From contig NZ_CP183878.1 in NCBI RefSeq assembly GCF_048572895.1, positions 1 to 64,000 of the forward strand: a DNA stretch of 64,000 bases, given 5' to 3'. The stretch is from Psychrobacillus sp048572895. Its GTDB lineage: Bacteria; Bacillota; Bacilli; Bacillales_A; Planococcaceae. Under the pieces are notes generated by a model, which had not been told where the DNA came from, searched no databases, and saw nothing but the letters and a program-made list of their open reading frames with translations. This document shows, piece after piece, positions 45,976 to 54,285 of this stretch; within the stretch, counting starts at the first letter, position 1; each line of letters opens with the position of its first letter. The translations under genes were made by a program, and so were the position numbers.

Positions 45976-46714
45976 TTTAGTGAAATCCGAACTATTTAAG
46001 TTGAGAAAAGACCGGTCTTTTTGGACATTGGTTATTGGATTGGTTTTGGTAGCGGCATTATATCCTCTTCTTATCTTTTACGATGATAGTACTGCAGATG
46101 TCTCTGTGAAAGAGCTATTTGTATATACAGCTCTTGGGGGAAATAATTATATTGTAAAACTTGTTCCTTGTATTCTTGCGGGCTTCTTCATATCCAGTGA
46201 ATATTCGATTGGTACGATGAAAATAATGGGTTCTTCTGGTAATAGCAGAATCCGTATCTATTTTGCGAAGCTACTTGTGTTTACACTTGGTGCTGTAATT
46301 ATTTCATTAATATTTCCAATTGTTCTAACGGGAGTTGGAGCAATCTTTGCAGGATTTTATGATATGCCTGGATTAGGTTATATGTTACGAGCGATTGGTC
46401 TAACTGTTCTATATGCAGCTGCGTTCGCTTCGATAATGGCTTTATTTTCTATCATTTTCACCGATAGTGGTAAGACGATTGGTTTTCTCATCCTATTTTT
46501 CATCCTGTTTGATAGTATTTTGTATGCATTAAGTCAAAAGTTTTCTTTCATTGAATTGATCTTTAATAATTCGGCATTCAAGCTTTTTGTAGATATCGGC
46601 GAGTTTAGTTTGACGAATGGAGAACTCTTCAGATTAGCGATAGTACCAATCATAACCTATATTGTATTGGCAATTGTGGGTAGTTTCGTGTTCCAAAAGA
46701 AAGAAATAAAATAA
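45968..46714 (+). CDS. ABC transporter permease, lantibiotic-immunity type (248 aa)
   Basis: The protein has six hydrophobic helices and opens LVKSELFKLRKDRSFW, the usual start of ABC-2 type permeases paired with BcrA-like ATPases. ATG 45968 has GGGGGTG seven bases ahead and overlaps the ATPase stop. It forms the membrane part of the exporter. Confidence 0.86.
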   Translation: MNNLVKSELFKLRKDRSFWTLVIGLVLVAALYPLLIFYDDSTADVSVKELFVYTALGGNNYIVKLVPCILAGFFISSEYSIGTMKIMGSSGNSRIRIYFAKLLVFTLGAVIISLIFPIVLTGVGAIFAGFYDMPGLGYMLRAIGLTVLYAAAFASIMALFSIIFTDSGKTIGFLILFFILFDSILYALSQKFSFIELIFNNSAFKLFVDIGEFSLTNGELFRLAIVPIITYIVLAIVGSFVFQKKEIK

Positions 46715-46736
46715 TTTAGAAAAGCGGGTGGACTAC

Positions 46737-47618
46737 ATGTTGTATATAACGACTCTTTGCATAGTAATCGTGCTATTATTGTTCACTCGCCTTTTTTTCA
46801 TCAAAAAAGAGATTAAAAGTATGACGAATCAGCTTAAGCAAAAAAACAGGAAAATTAATCTTTCTTTTATTGATAAAGATATAGAAAAGTTGGCGAAGGA
46901 GATTAACAAACAAATTGATTTAACGAATACAGCTAATGCTGAAAAAAAGCGAACCGAAAATGAATTGAAGCAAGCAGTTGCTAATATTTCTCATGATATT
47001 CGCACCCCGATGACGTCCATTTTAGGGTATGTTCAATTTTTGGAATTGGACGATATAACGTCTAAGGAAAGAGTAAGTTATACAGCGATTGTGAAAAATG
47101 GAGCACTGCGACTTAAAACTTTACTTGAAGACTTTTTTGAATTGTCGATTGTGGAATCCACGGAATTTCCTTTAAAAATAGAACGGGTAACATTGAACAA
47201 TTTAGTTTTAGAAGTCTTAGTAGGGTTTTACGAAGAATTTCATCAAAAAGGTTTAGAGCCAATTATCCAGATTCTTGAACAGGACATTCAGATAACTGCT
47301 GACGTTTCTGCAGTGAAGCGGGTCATTGAAAACTTACTTATCAATGCGATTAGGCATTCGGAAGGAAATGTAGTGTTATTTTTGGAGCAGCAAGATAAAT
47401 TTATTCAGCTTATAATAAGTAATCCTGCCCCCCTGTTACAAGAAAATGACGTTGCCCATCTTTTTGACCGCTTTTACAAAGTAGATCAAACGAGAACCGG
47501 AAAAGGTACTGGACTTGGGCTTTCTATTGCAAAAAGCTTAATGATGAAAATGAATGGCAGTTTAACTGCTGAACTAAAAGAGAAACAATTGGTCATGACA
47601 TGTACATGGAAGACCTAA
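46737..47618 (+). CDS. Sensor histidine kinase with a single N-terminal membrane helix (293 aa)
   Basis: One hydrophobic helix (about 2-22) is followed by a coiled region (about 25-80), the DHp motif ANISHDIRTPMTSILGY (phospho-His about 86) and a HATPase with RVIENLLINAIRHS, FDRFYK and GKGTGLGLSIAKSL. There is no extracellular sensor domain, so it probably senses through the partner ABC transporter or within the membrane (inference from BceS-like systems). ATG 46737 is chosen; GTG 46728 is possible. Confidence 0.9.
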   Translation: MLYITTLCIVIVLLLFTRLFFIKKEIKSMTNQLKQKNRKINLSFIDKDIEKLAKEINKQIDLTNTANAEKKRTENELKQAVANISHDIRTPMTSILGYVQFLELDDITSKERVSYTAIVKNGALRLKTLLEDFFELSIVESTEFPLKIERVTLNNLVLEVLVGFYEEFHQKGLEPIIQILEQDIQITADVSAVKRVIENLLINAIRHSEGNVVLFLEQQDKFIQLIISNPAPLLQENDVAHLFDRFYKVDQTRTGKGTGLGLSIAKSLMMKMNGSLTAELKEKQLVMTCTWKT

Positions 47619-47620
47619 TC

Positions 47621-47699
47621 GACCCTGTGTAAGAAACATTGACGTTAATTCGAACAAACACGAATGTTTAAACTTTCGCGTTTATTTCCTGCATAGGGC
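47621..47699. repeat. CCCTGTGTAAG palindromic repeat, copy 4
   Basis: This copy aligns throughout with the one at 26919, with scattered substitutions in both arms (for example CGTTTATTTCCTGCATAGGG on the right). It begins three bases after the kinase stop codon. Confidence 0.82.
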
Positions 47700-47787
47700 A
47701 ACTTTCACAATAAATAGGCAGCATACATATCATGGAAAGAATGTGCTTTGTAAACACATTACAAATGCTAAAAAGGCAGGTCAAGTT

Positions 47788-48387
47788 ATGGATTCTTCTA
47801 TTGATTACACCTCACCGTCCACACAGTTCACTTTTGATGTAAATAAAAGCCCTTTCTTTAAAAAAGATAATTATAACATTATGAATATTTTAGGAATCCA
47901 ACAATTAAATACGCTGGATAATATATCTTTGCTTGATATTTTTCTCAGTACCAACAATAATATAGAACCACATTATCACCCAAATGCAGCAGAATTGGTT
48001 TACTGTATTTCGGGAGAGCTAGCCGTTTCCATACTAAATCCATTTACAAAACAATTCCAACATTACACCATTACACCAGGTCAAGTAGCAAATATCCCAC
48101 AAGGCTGGTGGCATTACCAAATGGCGACAGAAGATCGAACGCATGTATTAGCTATTTTTAATGCTTCTACGCCCGAAGTAATTCTTGGTTCCGATATTTT
48201 AAAATTGACACCTTCGAATATTATGGCGCATACCTATTGTATGAATGAAAACGAATGGAAAAAAACGATAGCTCCAGTTATGCCATCCACATATATTGGT
48301 CCCCCAAAAAACTGCAACAAAACAAGAACAGACAATCCGCAATACTATCCAAATCATTTCATCAATCAAAGCTATCCAATGCAATAA
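47788..48387 (+). CDS. Cupin-domain protein (199 aa)
   Basis: A single cupin barrel: motif 1 HYHPNAAELVYCISGELAVS (about 66-85) and motif 2 GQVANIPQGWWHYQ (about 105-118) supply the His/Glu metal ligands. It resembles oxalate-decarboxylase-like single-domain cupins. The C-terminal 40 residues are polar and rich in Asn and Pro. ATG 47788 follows AAAGGCAGG; the frame open to 47743 lacks a ribosome site. The substrate is unknown. Confidence 0.83.
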   Translation: MDSSIDYTSPSTQFTFDVNKSPFFKKDNYNIMNILGIQQLNTLDNISLLDIFLSTNNNIEPHYHPNAAELVYCISGELAVSILNPFTKQFQHYTITPGQVANIPQGWWHYQMATEDRTHVLAIFNASTPEVILGSDILKLTPSNIMAHTYCMNENEWKKTIAPVMPSTYIGPPKNCNKTRTDNPQYYPNHFINQSYPMQ

Positions 48388-48520
48388 TTTAACCCATATG
48401 AGTATAGGGTAAGTACTAAAAGGTTCTGTGTTGTAATTAAATTATAAAAATAATGCAGAAAGCCCAATTATAGTTTTTTGGGAACATGACAATGCATTTT
48501 ACGTTGCAGCAACTTTATTA

Positions 48521-48572
48521 TAGGGTGTCAGGTTCTAATACAATTCTAAATCGTATTAGAACCTGGCACTTT
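48521..48572. repeat. GGTTCTAA palindrome, copy 1
   Basis: This is a near-perfect inverted repeat, GTGTCAGGTTCTAATAC / GTATTAGAACCTGGCAC, around AATTCTAAATC. It recurs at 56983-57032 and 60108-60150, with a worn copy near 59429-59472. Confidence 0.8.
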
Positions 48573-48576
48573 ATTT

Positions 48577-49250
48577 GAAAATATATAAAAGTGACCCGTG
48601 AACACTGAGTTTGTGGCTCTTTTAAAAATGAATAATACGACTGATTTTCGTTTCAGGTGGACGTGTTCCGCAGGGTAGCGATGCACCATCACCGACGCTC
48701 CGCGTTCGCTTGTGATGTTTCATCTGTCTCACTGATCCTGCCGGAGTCGCCACCTTGCACTCCAATCAATTAGTGTGTATTACTCCACTTTAAGATTTAG
48801 CATAGCTTATTGCTTAGATGATAAGATTGGTCAAATTATTTGTAATCGCTTTGAATTAGAAATGCAATTATTCAATGATAGAGGAAGAAAGCAGTTTTTC
48901 TTTTATACTAGTGGAGGTATAGAGAAATAGTTAGTGTTTACAAAATATAGAAGCGAAATAGCGAACGAAATTGCATCTTCGAGAGCTTACTCTAGGAATA
49001 GTTAGTAGCTTTTCTCTAGTTATCCAAAAATGCATTAACCTGTTTATAAAAGTTTTAGAAGGGCGACGGACAGACAAACGCCATAAGATTACTGAGAAAA
49101 GAGATGCTGGTCGTGACGTTAGTCACGACCAGCATCTCTAAAAAAACATTCGGTAAGATTAAAGCAATTCGTCTGTCAAGAGCCCCTCGAAAACTTTAGA
49201 AACAGGTTTTGAACTATAAGGACCGGGCGTTATTTTGCCCGGTTTTCTTA
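48577..49250 (+). repeat. Composite hairpin repeat, copy D
   Basis: This is a full-length unit: GTTTCAGGTGGAC foldback, linker with GATGATAAGATTGGTCAAAT, nested hairpin block, and a terminator-like end (GACCGGGCG...GCCCGGTTTTCTT, about 49221-49250). The central hairpin is 49100-49117/49122-49139, loop GTTA. It is in tandem with copy E only 6 bp later. It follows the cupin gene in the same direction. Confidence 0.88.
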
Positions 49251-49256
49251 AAGAAT

Positions 49257-49957
49257 AAGAAAGTATATAAAAATGTACCATGAGCACTGGATTTATAGCA
49301 CTTTAAAAAATGAATAATACTTGTGATTTCCGTTTCAGGTGGACGCTTTCCGTGGGGTGAGCGATGAGCTATCACCGTCGCTAGCGCGTCGATGTGATAG
49401 CTCATCTGTCTCACTCATCCCACTGGAGTCGCCACCTTACACTCCAATCAATATAGTGTGTATTACTCCACTATAAGATTTAGCATAAGCTTATCACTTT
49501 GATGATAAGATTGGTCAAATTTTAGAGAGTGATAAAGTTATTTGTAATCGTATTTGAATTATATATTCTATTAATTATCCAAAGAAGGATCAACAGAGTA
49601 GATTTTCTTTAATACTAGTGGAAATAAAGAGAAATAGTAAGTATTTACTAAATAAAGTAGCGAAATAGCGAACGAAATTGCATCTTCGTGAGCTTGTTCT
49701 ATCAATAAGTAGGTATCTTTTCTTTAGTTATCAAAAAATGCACTGACCTGTTTCTAAGCGTTGAAGGAGTGCGATGGACAGACAAACGCCATAAGATTAT
49801 CGAAAAAAGAGATTCTGGTCGTGACGTTAGTCACGACCAGAATCTCCAAAAATTTCATCGGTAATAATATAGCAAGAAATCTGTCCAAAGCACTTCAGAA
49901 ATGTTGGAAACAGGTTTTGAACTAAAGGACTGGGTGACTTTTACCCAGTTTTTCTTA
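49257..49957 (+). repeat. Composite hairpin repeat, copy E
   Basis: Second member of a head-to-tail pair with copy D. The central hairpin (49809-49825/49830-49846, loop GTTA) carries GATTCTGG/CCAGAATC where B and D have GATGCTGG/CCAGCATC. The final hairpin reads ACTGGGT/ACCCAGT instead of ACCGGGC/GCCCGGT. Both are compensatory changes. No gene is present; the apparent frame at 49214-49414 on the minus strand is repeat DNA. Confidence 0.88.
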
Positions 49958-50282
49958 ACATGGCTAAAGAGAACAAAGGCTATGCATTTGAAAAAAACAG
50001 TTTTTAATTAGATTGGGTGAAAAGGAATTAGTCTAGTTATATTCTTTCACTAGTAGAAGAAGTAACAAGCGTGGAATACTTAACGGAATTTCATGTGAAT
50101 GAGGGAGATAGGGATCTTATGAAATCGAAAGGACGTTACTATAGCTAATTACTTGTGAAAACTTCAGTTATTAATTATTAATTAATGCTAAGGCCTTGGA
50201 GTTTTCTCTATACGTTTTACTGATGATATAATATGCTACCATAAGTAAAGAGTCTCAGCTATTCACGCATGGAGGATTTCAA
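49958..50282. other. Intergenic region with a probable promoter only
   Basis: No gene is visible. A TATAAT (about 50227) lies about 50 bp before the next gene's start, and GGAGG precedes the ATG at 50283. Confidence 0.4.
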
Positions 50283-50612
50283 ATGATTGAAGTAATAACG
50301 GTAGTAAATATGTTAGTAGAAGTAAAAAATACGAAAGACCATGAAAAAAAAGTAGAAAAGATTTTGCGGTCCAAGACTCGGTCGATTCAACATATAGAGA
50401 CGATTAGCATGTCTGAACCGAATGAAAAATTAATCGTAAGTGCTTTGGTGAAGTATAGAGTGCTCATAGAAGAAAGAATGGAAAACAAGTTTTTAGATGA
50501 TTATGTGGGTCTCGTTCTCCCGATGTTTTATAATCGTTTTAAAGCGATGCCAGTAAGCAATCAAATTTATAAAATTTCCAGGATCAGAAAAGAAAATGTT
50601 GCTCGGCGTTAA
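50283..50612 (+). CDS. Hypothetical protein (109 aa)
   Basis: This is a soluble, basic, mixed alpha/beta protein with no signal peptide, membrane helix or motif that I recognise. A good GGAGG site, ATG start and TATAAT upstream support it as a real gene. It starts VITVVNMLVEVKNTKDHEKK and ends SNQIYKISRIRKENVARR. It stands alone. Confidence 0.6.
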   Translation: MIEVITVVNMLVEVKNTKDHEKKVEKILRSKTRSIQHIETISMSEPNEKLIVSALVKYRVLIEERMENKFLDDYVGLVLPMFYNRFKAMPVSNQIYKISRIRKENVARR

Positions 50613-50787
50613 TATTTGTTTGGAGCATAGGGAACCTAAACAGTTCTGATTATTAAATATTAGAACTAACCAATTGAGAAGTGGACGGCTGATTATATAT
50701 TAGTTGAAAATCCAGACATTTTATCAATTAAAATAGACTTGTAATTGAAAATGATAAAAGTCTATTTCGTATAAGTTTTAGCACTTA

Positions 50788-52089
50788 TCAACTCATAATA
50801 AGTTCCTTCTCATTTTCCTTTGTTTTTACCGGTTCTAGAAAAGTAGGTGATAAGGAAGGGAAAGTAAATTTAAATGTCGTTCCTTTTCCAATTTCACTTT
50901 CTACATGAATTGTACCATTCATAGCACGTACGATACTATACACTACCATAATGCCAAGGCCTGTCCCCTTGCTTCCTTTTGTTGAATAATAAGGCTCGCC
51001 TAAACGGGTCACTTGTTCAAGTGTCATACCTGAACCAGTATCTTTAATGAGAATGCTTACAGTTGTTGGTGTGGTCTCCATTTCAACCGTTAATATTCCT
51101 CCCTTAGGCATTGCTTCTATGGCGTTTTTCATTATATTTACAAGGCATTGATGAAATTTTTGTTTGTCTCCTTCGATCTCCTCTCCCTGTGAAAAAATAG
51201 AAACTATTATGACCGAATTTCGCTTTGCCAATGGCTGTAGCAATTGAACTACTTGTTCTAGTTCTTCCTGAACAAGTAGAGGTTCCATCGATTTGATTTC
51301 AGGATTAGAGAAATTCAAATATTCTTGAATTACTCTTTCAGCCGATTTCAGCTCGTTTTTAATAATGGAGAGATATTGAGTATGGTTTTCTTTTGAAATA
51401 GAATCATTTTGTAAAAGTTGAACAAAACCAATTGCTGCTGTCAACGGGTTACGAATTTCATGACTAATAGCTGCACCCATTCGTTCAACAGCCTCTAACC
51501 GTTTGGATTTCATAGTGCGCTGACGCAATTGAAAAGTCATAATAATTTCTTCAATAATATAAGAAATAATTCCGACTCCAATTGGTTGAATGACTAAATA
51601 AGCAAACCAAACTTCGGTACTGCTGTGAGGTAAGTGCCAAATTCCATTCGTAAAAGTTTGGGCAAAACTGAACAGAAATGTTACGCCTACGGAAAAAAGT
51701 ATTCGATGCTTGGGAGAGCGTTTTAAAAACCATGGAGAGATTCGCCAAAAAAGAATAGCAAGCCCTCCATAATAAAGGCCGGTCATCCAAAATCCATAAT
51801 CAATTCCCAAAAAACCTCTTATGAGTATAATGAATGCTGCCAAAAGAGGACCTAAACCCATATATAAACTGCCGACAATGAATGGAACTTTTCGTAAATC
51901 AAAAACGACATTAATGCCTTCTATTTGATAAGTAAAAATAAAACAGAGTGTTAAACTAATTATTAAAAAGTTGATGAAAATAGCTTGGTAAGACCAAAAC
52001 CTTTTCGACTTTTCTGCCCATAAAACTGCTGAAAATAGTAATACGATTAACAAGGATAAATTGAAAAAGAAATATACTGTTAATTCCAA
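50788..52089 (-). CDS. Membrane sensor histidine kinase, 5TM-LYT type (433 aa)
   Basis: Five or six membrane helices (about 1-190) form a 5TMR-LYT-like sensor (VFDLRKVPFIVGSLYMGLGP). The DHp motif MGAAISHEIRNPLTAAIGF (phospho-His about 210) and a HATPase with NIMKNAIEAMP and GKGTTFKFTF complete the kinase. The DHp sequence and membrane layout resemble sporulation kinases such as KinB/KinD. No response regulator is adjacent, which fits a phosphorelay kinase (inference). TTG start with GGAGG nine bases ahead. Confidence 0.88.
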   Translation of the reverse strand: MELTVYFFFNLSLLIVLLFSAVLWAEKSKRFWSYQAIFINFLIISLTLCFIFTYQIEGINVVFDLRKVPFIVGSLYMGLGPLLAAFIILIRGFLGIDYGFWMTGLYYGGLAILFWRISPWFLKRSPKHRILFSVGVTFLFSFAQTFTNGIWHLPHSSTEVWFAYLVIQPIGVGIISYIIEEIIMTFQLRQRTMKSKRLEAVERMGAAISHEIRNPLTAAIGFVQLLQNDSISKENHTQYLSIIKNELKSAERVIQEYLNFSNPEIKSMEPLLVQEELEQVVQLLQPLAKRNSVIIVSIFSQGEEIEGDKQKFHQCLVNIMKNAIEAMPKGGILTVEMETTPTTVSILIKDTGSGMTLEQVTRLGEPYYSTKGSKGTGLGIMVVYSIVRAMNGTIHVESEIGKGTTFKFTFPSLSPTFLEPVKTKENEKELIMS

Positions 52090-52351
52090 GATATTATTCC
52101 TCCAATACTATTTTATCCCGCATTAACGGGCAGTAATACTTCCACTTCAAGGCCTAGCCAAAGAACAAAGCATAAGTGGGAGACAACTGCCCGTAAACGC
52201 CCGAATGGTTCGGGCCAACAGGATGTTGGTCACTCAGGCATTGCCGCACGATGCGGCGTTATTTGTTTGAGTTCATCTTTTCAATCAGTGGGGATGAAGA
52301 AAACCCCCACTGATTGAAGTTTCACTTTATGCAAAAAAAGATTCATCTTCC
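52090..52351. repeat. Cluster of short hairpins between the two kinases
   Basis: Between 52117 and 52260 several small perfect hairpins follow one another: CCCG/CGGG, GCCCGAA/TTCGGGC, CCAAC/GTTGG and GCCGCA/TGCGGC. A larger one, TCAATCAGTGGGG/CCCCCACTGATTGA, lies at 52281-52318. The CCAACAGGATGTTGG part is related, in reverse, to the insertion in copy B at 35022-35091. It looks like an IS-end-like or structured-RNA repeat. No gene. Confidence 0.65.
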
Positions 52352-53608
52352 CTATACCTTAGTTTTATGGAGCTTAAAATGAAATTGGGAGATGGTGCCT
52401 TTGCCAATCTCACTTTGAACTTCAATTGTTCCTCTCATAGCACGTATTATACTATAAGCAACCATCATGCTGAGACCAGTTCCCTCGGGTCCCTTCGTAG
52501 AATAATATGGTTCTCCTATACGTTTAATTTGTTCTTTACTCAATCCTGTTCCAGTATCTTGTATAGAAATACTTATCTTGTTCTTAGTAGCAATGGTCTG
52601 GATCAATAATGCACCCCCATTAGGCATAGATTCGATCGAATTTCTCATAATATTAATAAAGCTTTGGTGGAATTTCGATTTGTCTCCTTGGATCGTTCCA
52701 TAGCTAGAAAAATCAGTAGAAACCTTTACTGAATGATAATTAGCCAGAGGATGTAGTAATTTTAAAATATGCGTTAGTTCTTTCTGAATATCTAGTTCTT
52801 CTATTGATTCAATAATTGGTTTTGAAAAGGTTAAGTAATCTTGTATGATACCTTCTGCAGAATCTAATTCATCTTTTATAATGGAGAGATATTTTGTTCT
52901 TTTATTCTTATCAAGAGAAACTTGGTCGAGGAGCTCAATAAATCCAATTGCTGTAGTTAATGGATTTCTAATTTCATGAGATATTGCAGCCCCCATTTGT
53001 TCGACTGCAGCTAACTTTTCTTCGATTATTAACTGTTGTTGCAACTGTTGATTCTTTTCTCTTATTTCAATGAGGGAAGAAATCATGGCAACCCCAAGTG
53101 GTGGGACTATTGCGTAGGCGATGATTATGTCTAGCAATTGGTCAGGAGATACTGTGTTTAATGCTATGATGAATAGGATGCCAACACTTATCAGTAAAGT
53201 AATGCCGGTGGAAAAAAGTATTCTTATATTAGAAGTGAGTTTTAAAAACCAAGGAGAAATATACCATATAAAAAAACTAAACACGGTATAAAATGCAACT
53301 GCTATAAAGAATCCAACGTCTATTCCATGGAATGCTCGAAAGAAAATAAGCAAAAATCCTAGTATAGGACTGAACCTCAAATAGAGGCCGCCCAATAAAA
53401 AAGGAATTATTCTCAAATCTAGAACATACCCACTTTGTATGGGATAAGAAAATAGAGAACAAAGTATTAACGAAAAAACAAAATAAAATAAGCCTGCTCG
53501 TTTGTGTAAATGGATACTACCGGCTCTCTTATTTAATAGAAAAAAAATAAAAAATAAAATCATTAATAAGGAAAGATTAAATAGAAAATGCATTGTTATA
53601 GTTCCCAA
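52352..53608 (-). CDS. Membrane sensor histidine kinase, paralogue of the neighbouring kinase (418 aa)
   Basis: Same architecture as the kinase at 50788-52089, with conserved blocks throughout: YVLDLRIIPFLLGGLYLRFSP, MGAAISHEIRNPLTTAIGF (phospho-His about 211), NIMRNSIESMPNGG, STKGPEGTGLSMM. The G1/G2 box is slightly altered (GTGLSMMVAYSI versus GTGLGIMVVYSI). It is probably a tandem duplication followed by divergence, likely feeding the sporulation phosphorelay (inference). TTG start with AAGAGG upstream. Confidence 0.88.
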   Translation of the reverse strand: MGTITMHFLFNLSLLMILFFIFFLLNKRAGSIHLHKRAGLFYFVFSLILCSLFSYPIQSGYVLDLRIIPFLLGGLYLRFSPILGFLLIFFRAFHGIDVGFFIAVAFYTVFSFFIWYISPWFLKLTSNIRILFSTGITLLISVGILFIIALNTVSPDQLLDIIIAYAIVPPLGVAMISSLIEIREKNQQLQQQLIIEEKLAAVEQMGAAISHEIRNPLTTAIGFIELLDQVSLDKNKRTKYLSIIKDELDSAEGIIQDYLTFSKPIIESIEELDIQKELTHILKLLHPLANYHSVKVSTDFSSYGTIQGDKSKFHQSFINIMRNSIESMPNGGALLIQTIATKNKISISIQDTGTGLSKEQIKRIGEPYYSTKGPEGTGLSMMVAYSIIRAMRGTIEVQSEIGKGTISQFHFKLHKTKV

Positions 53609-53943
53609 TATATACCTCTTCTAATAATTTTTATAAATTAATAGTAACGAAAGAATGTGGAATATACAATACATCTTCAAAGAATATTCAGAAGATTCTT
53701 TAGCGAGTTTGTTTAAAAGGGCAGAAAGGGAGTAGTGGATGGAGCAAGTTTGAAGGATACAGCTAATTTCCTTTACGGGGGTTGAAGGTAAGAGAGTGGA
53801 CAACCTGAAAATGAACTCCATTTTTGTAACAAACGTAAAGAGTTAATACCCGAATGAAGTAAGCCCTGCAGAGATCTCTCTCCACAAGGCTTACTTTCAT
53901 TCAGTTATTCTATTCATATGTATATTTTTTTCAGCTTAGAATC
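53609..53943. other. Intergenic region with one long hairpin
   Basis: AGTAAGCC (about 53859) pairs with GGCTTACT (about 53891), flanked by GAATGA/TCATTC arms, giving a terminator-like hairpin with a long loop. No gene with a ribosome site is seen; the minus-strand frame at 53621-53821 is unsupported. Confidence 0.45.
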
Positions 53944-54024
53944 CGACCCTGTGTAAGAAACATTCACGTTAATTCAAACAATCGTGAATGTTTATATTTT
54001 TATGTTTGTTTTTTGCACAGGGAC
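53944..54024. repeat. CCCTGTGTAAG palindromic repeat, copy 5
   Basis: Nearly identical to copy 1 at 26919 (including CAAACAATCGTGAATGTTTA), with outer arms CCCTGTGTAAGAAACA / TGTTTTTTGCACAGGG. Confidence 0.85.
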
Positions 54025-54192
54025 AAATAGGTATTTATAAACCTTTGGTGATCATTTATTAAACCCTTTGTATCATTATGGATGTGATATTTACAATCCC
54101 TATTATTCATTTTTTCTATATTATTGAAATCTACCTTTACCATTCATCTGAAAAATGGAATATTATAACTATTAGGGTTGAGGAGGAGTTTA

Positions 54193-54285
54193 ATGTTTCA
54201 GGAAAGGGAGATATCATTTTTTAGAGTTAAGAGTTGCCGCTTACATTCTTTCAATAGAAGAAAAGAATTCATGGTGTGCTTATGA
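54193..54285 (+). CDS. Possible 30-aa leader peptide translationally coupled to the LXG toxin
   Basis: ATG 54193 has an excellent AGGAGG site (54181-54186). The frame MFQEREISFFRVKSCRLHSF...EFMVCL ends in TGA at 54283, overlapping the toxin ATG 54282 as ATGA. The toxin start itself has no good ribosome site. The peptide is basic and matches nothing I know. It may exist only to load ribosomes onto the toxin gene. Confidence 0.5.
   Translation: MFQEREISFFRVKSCRLHSFNRRKEFMVCL

Noticed and set aside
48577..49957. Duplicated coding gene in the tandem repeats
   Set aside because: Reading frames here (for example 49214-49414 minus) are short, lack ribosome sites and are not kept between copies; the DNA is hairpin repeat.
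53621..53821. 66-codon minus-strand frame
   Set aside because: No ribosome site, no recognisable motif, in a hairpin-bearing intergenic region.
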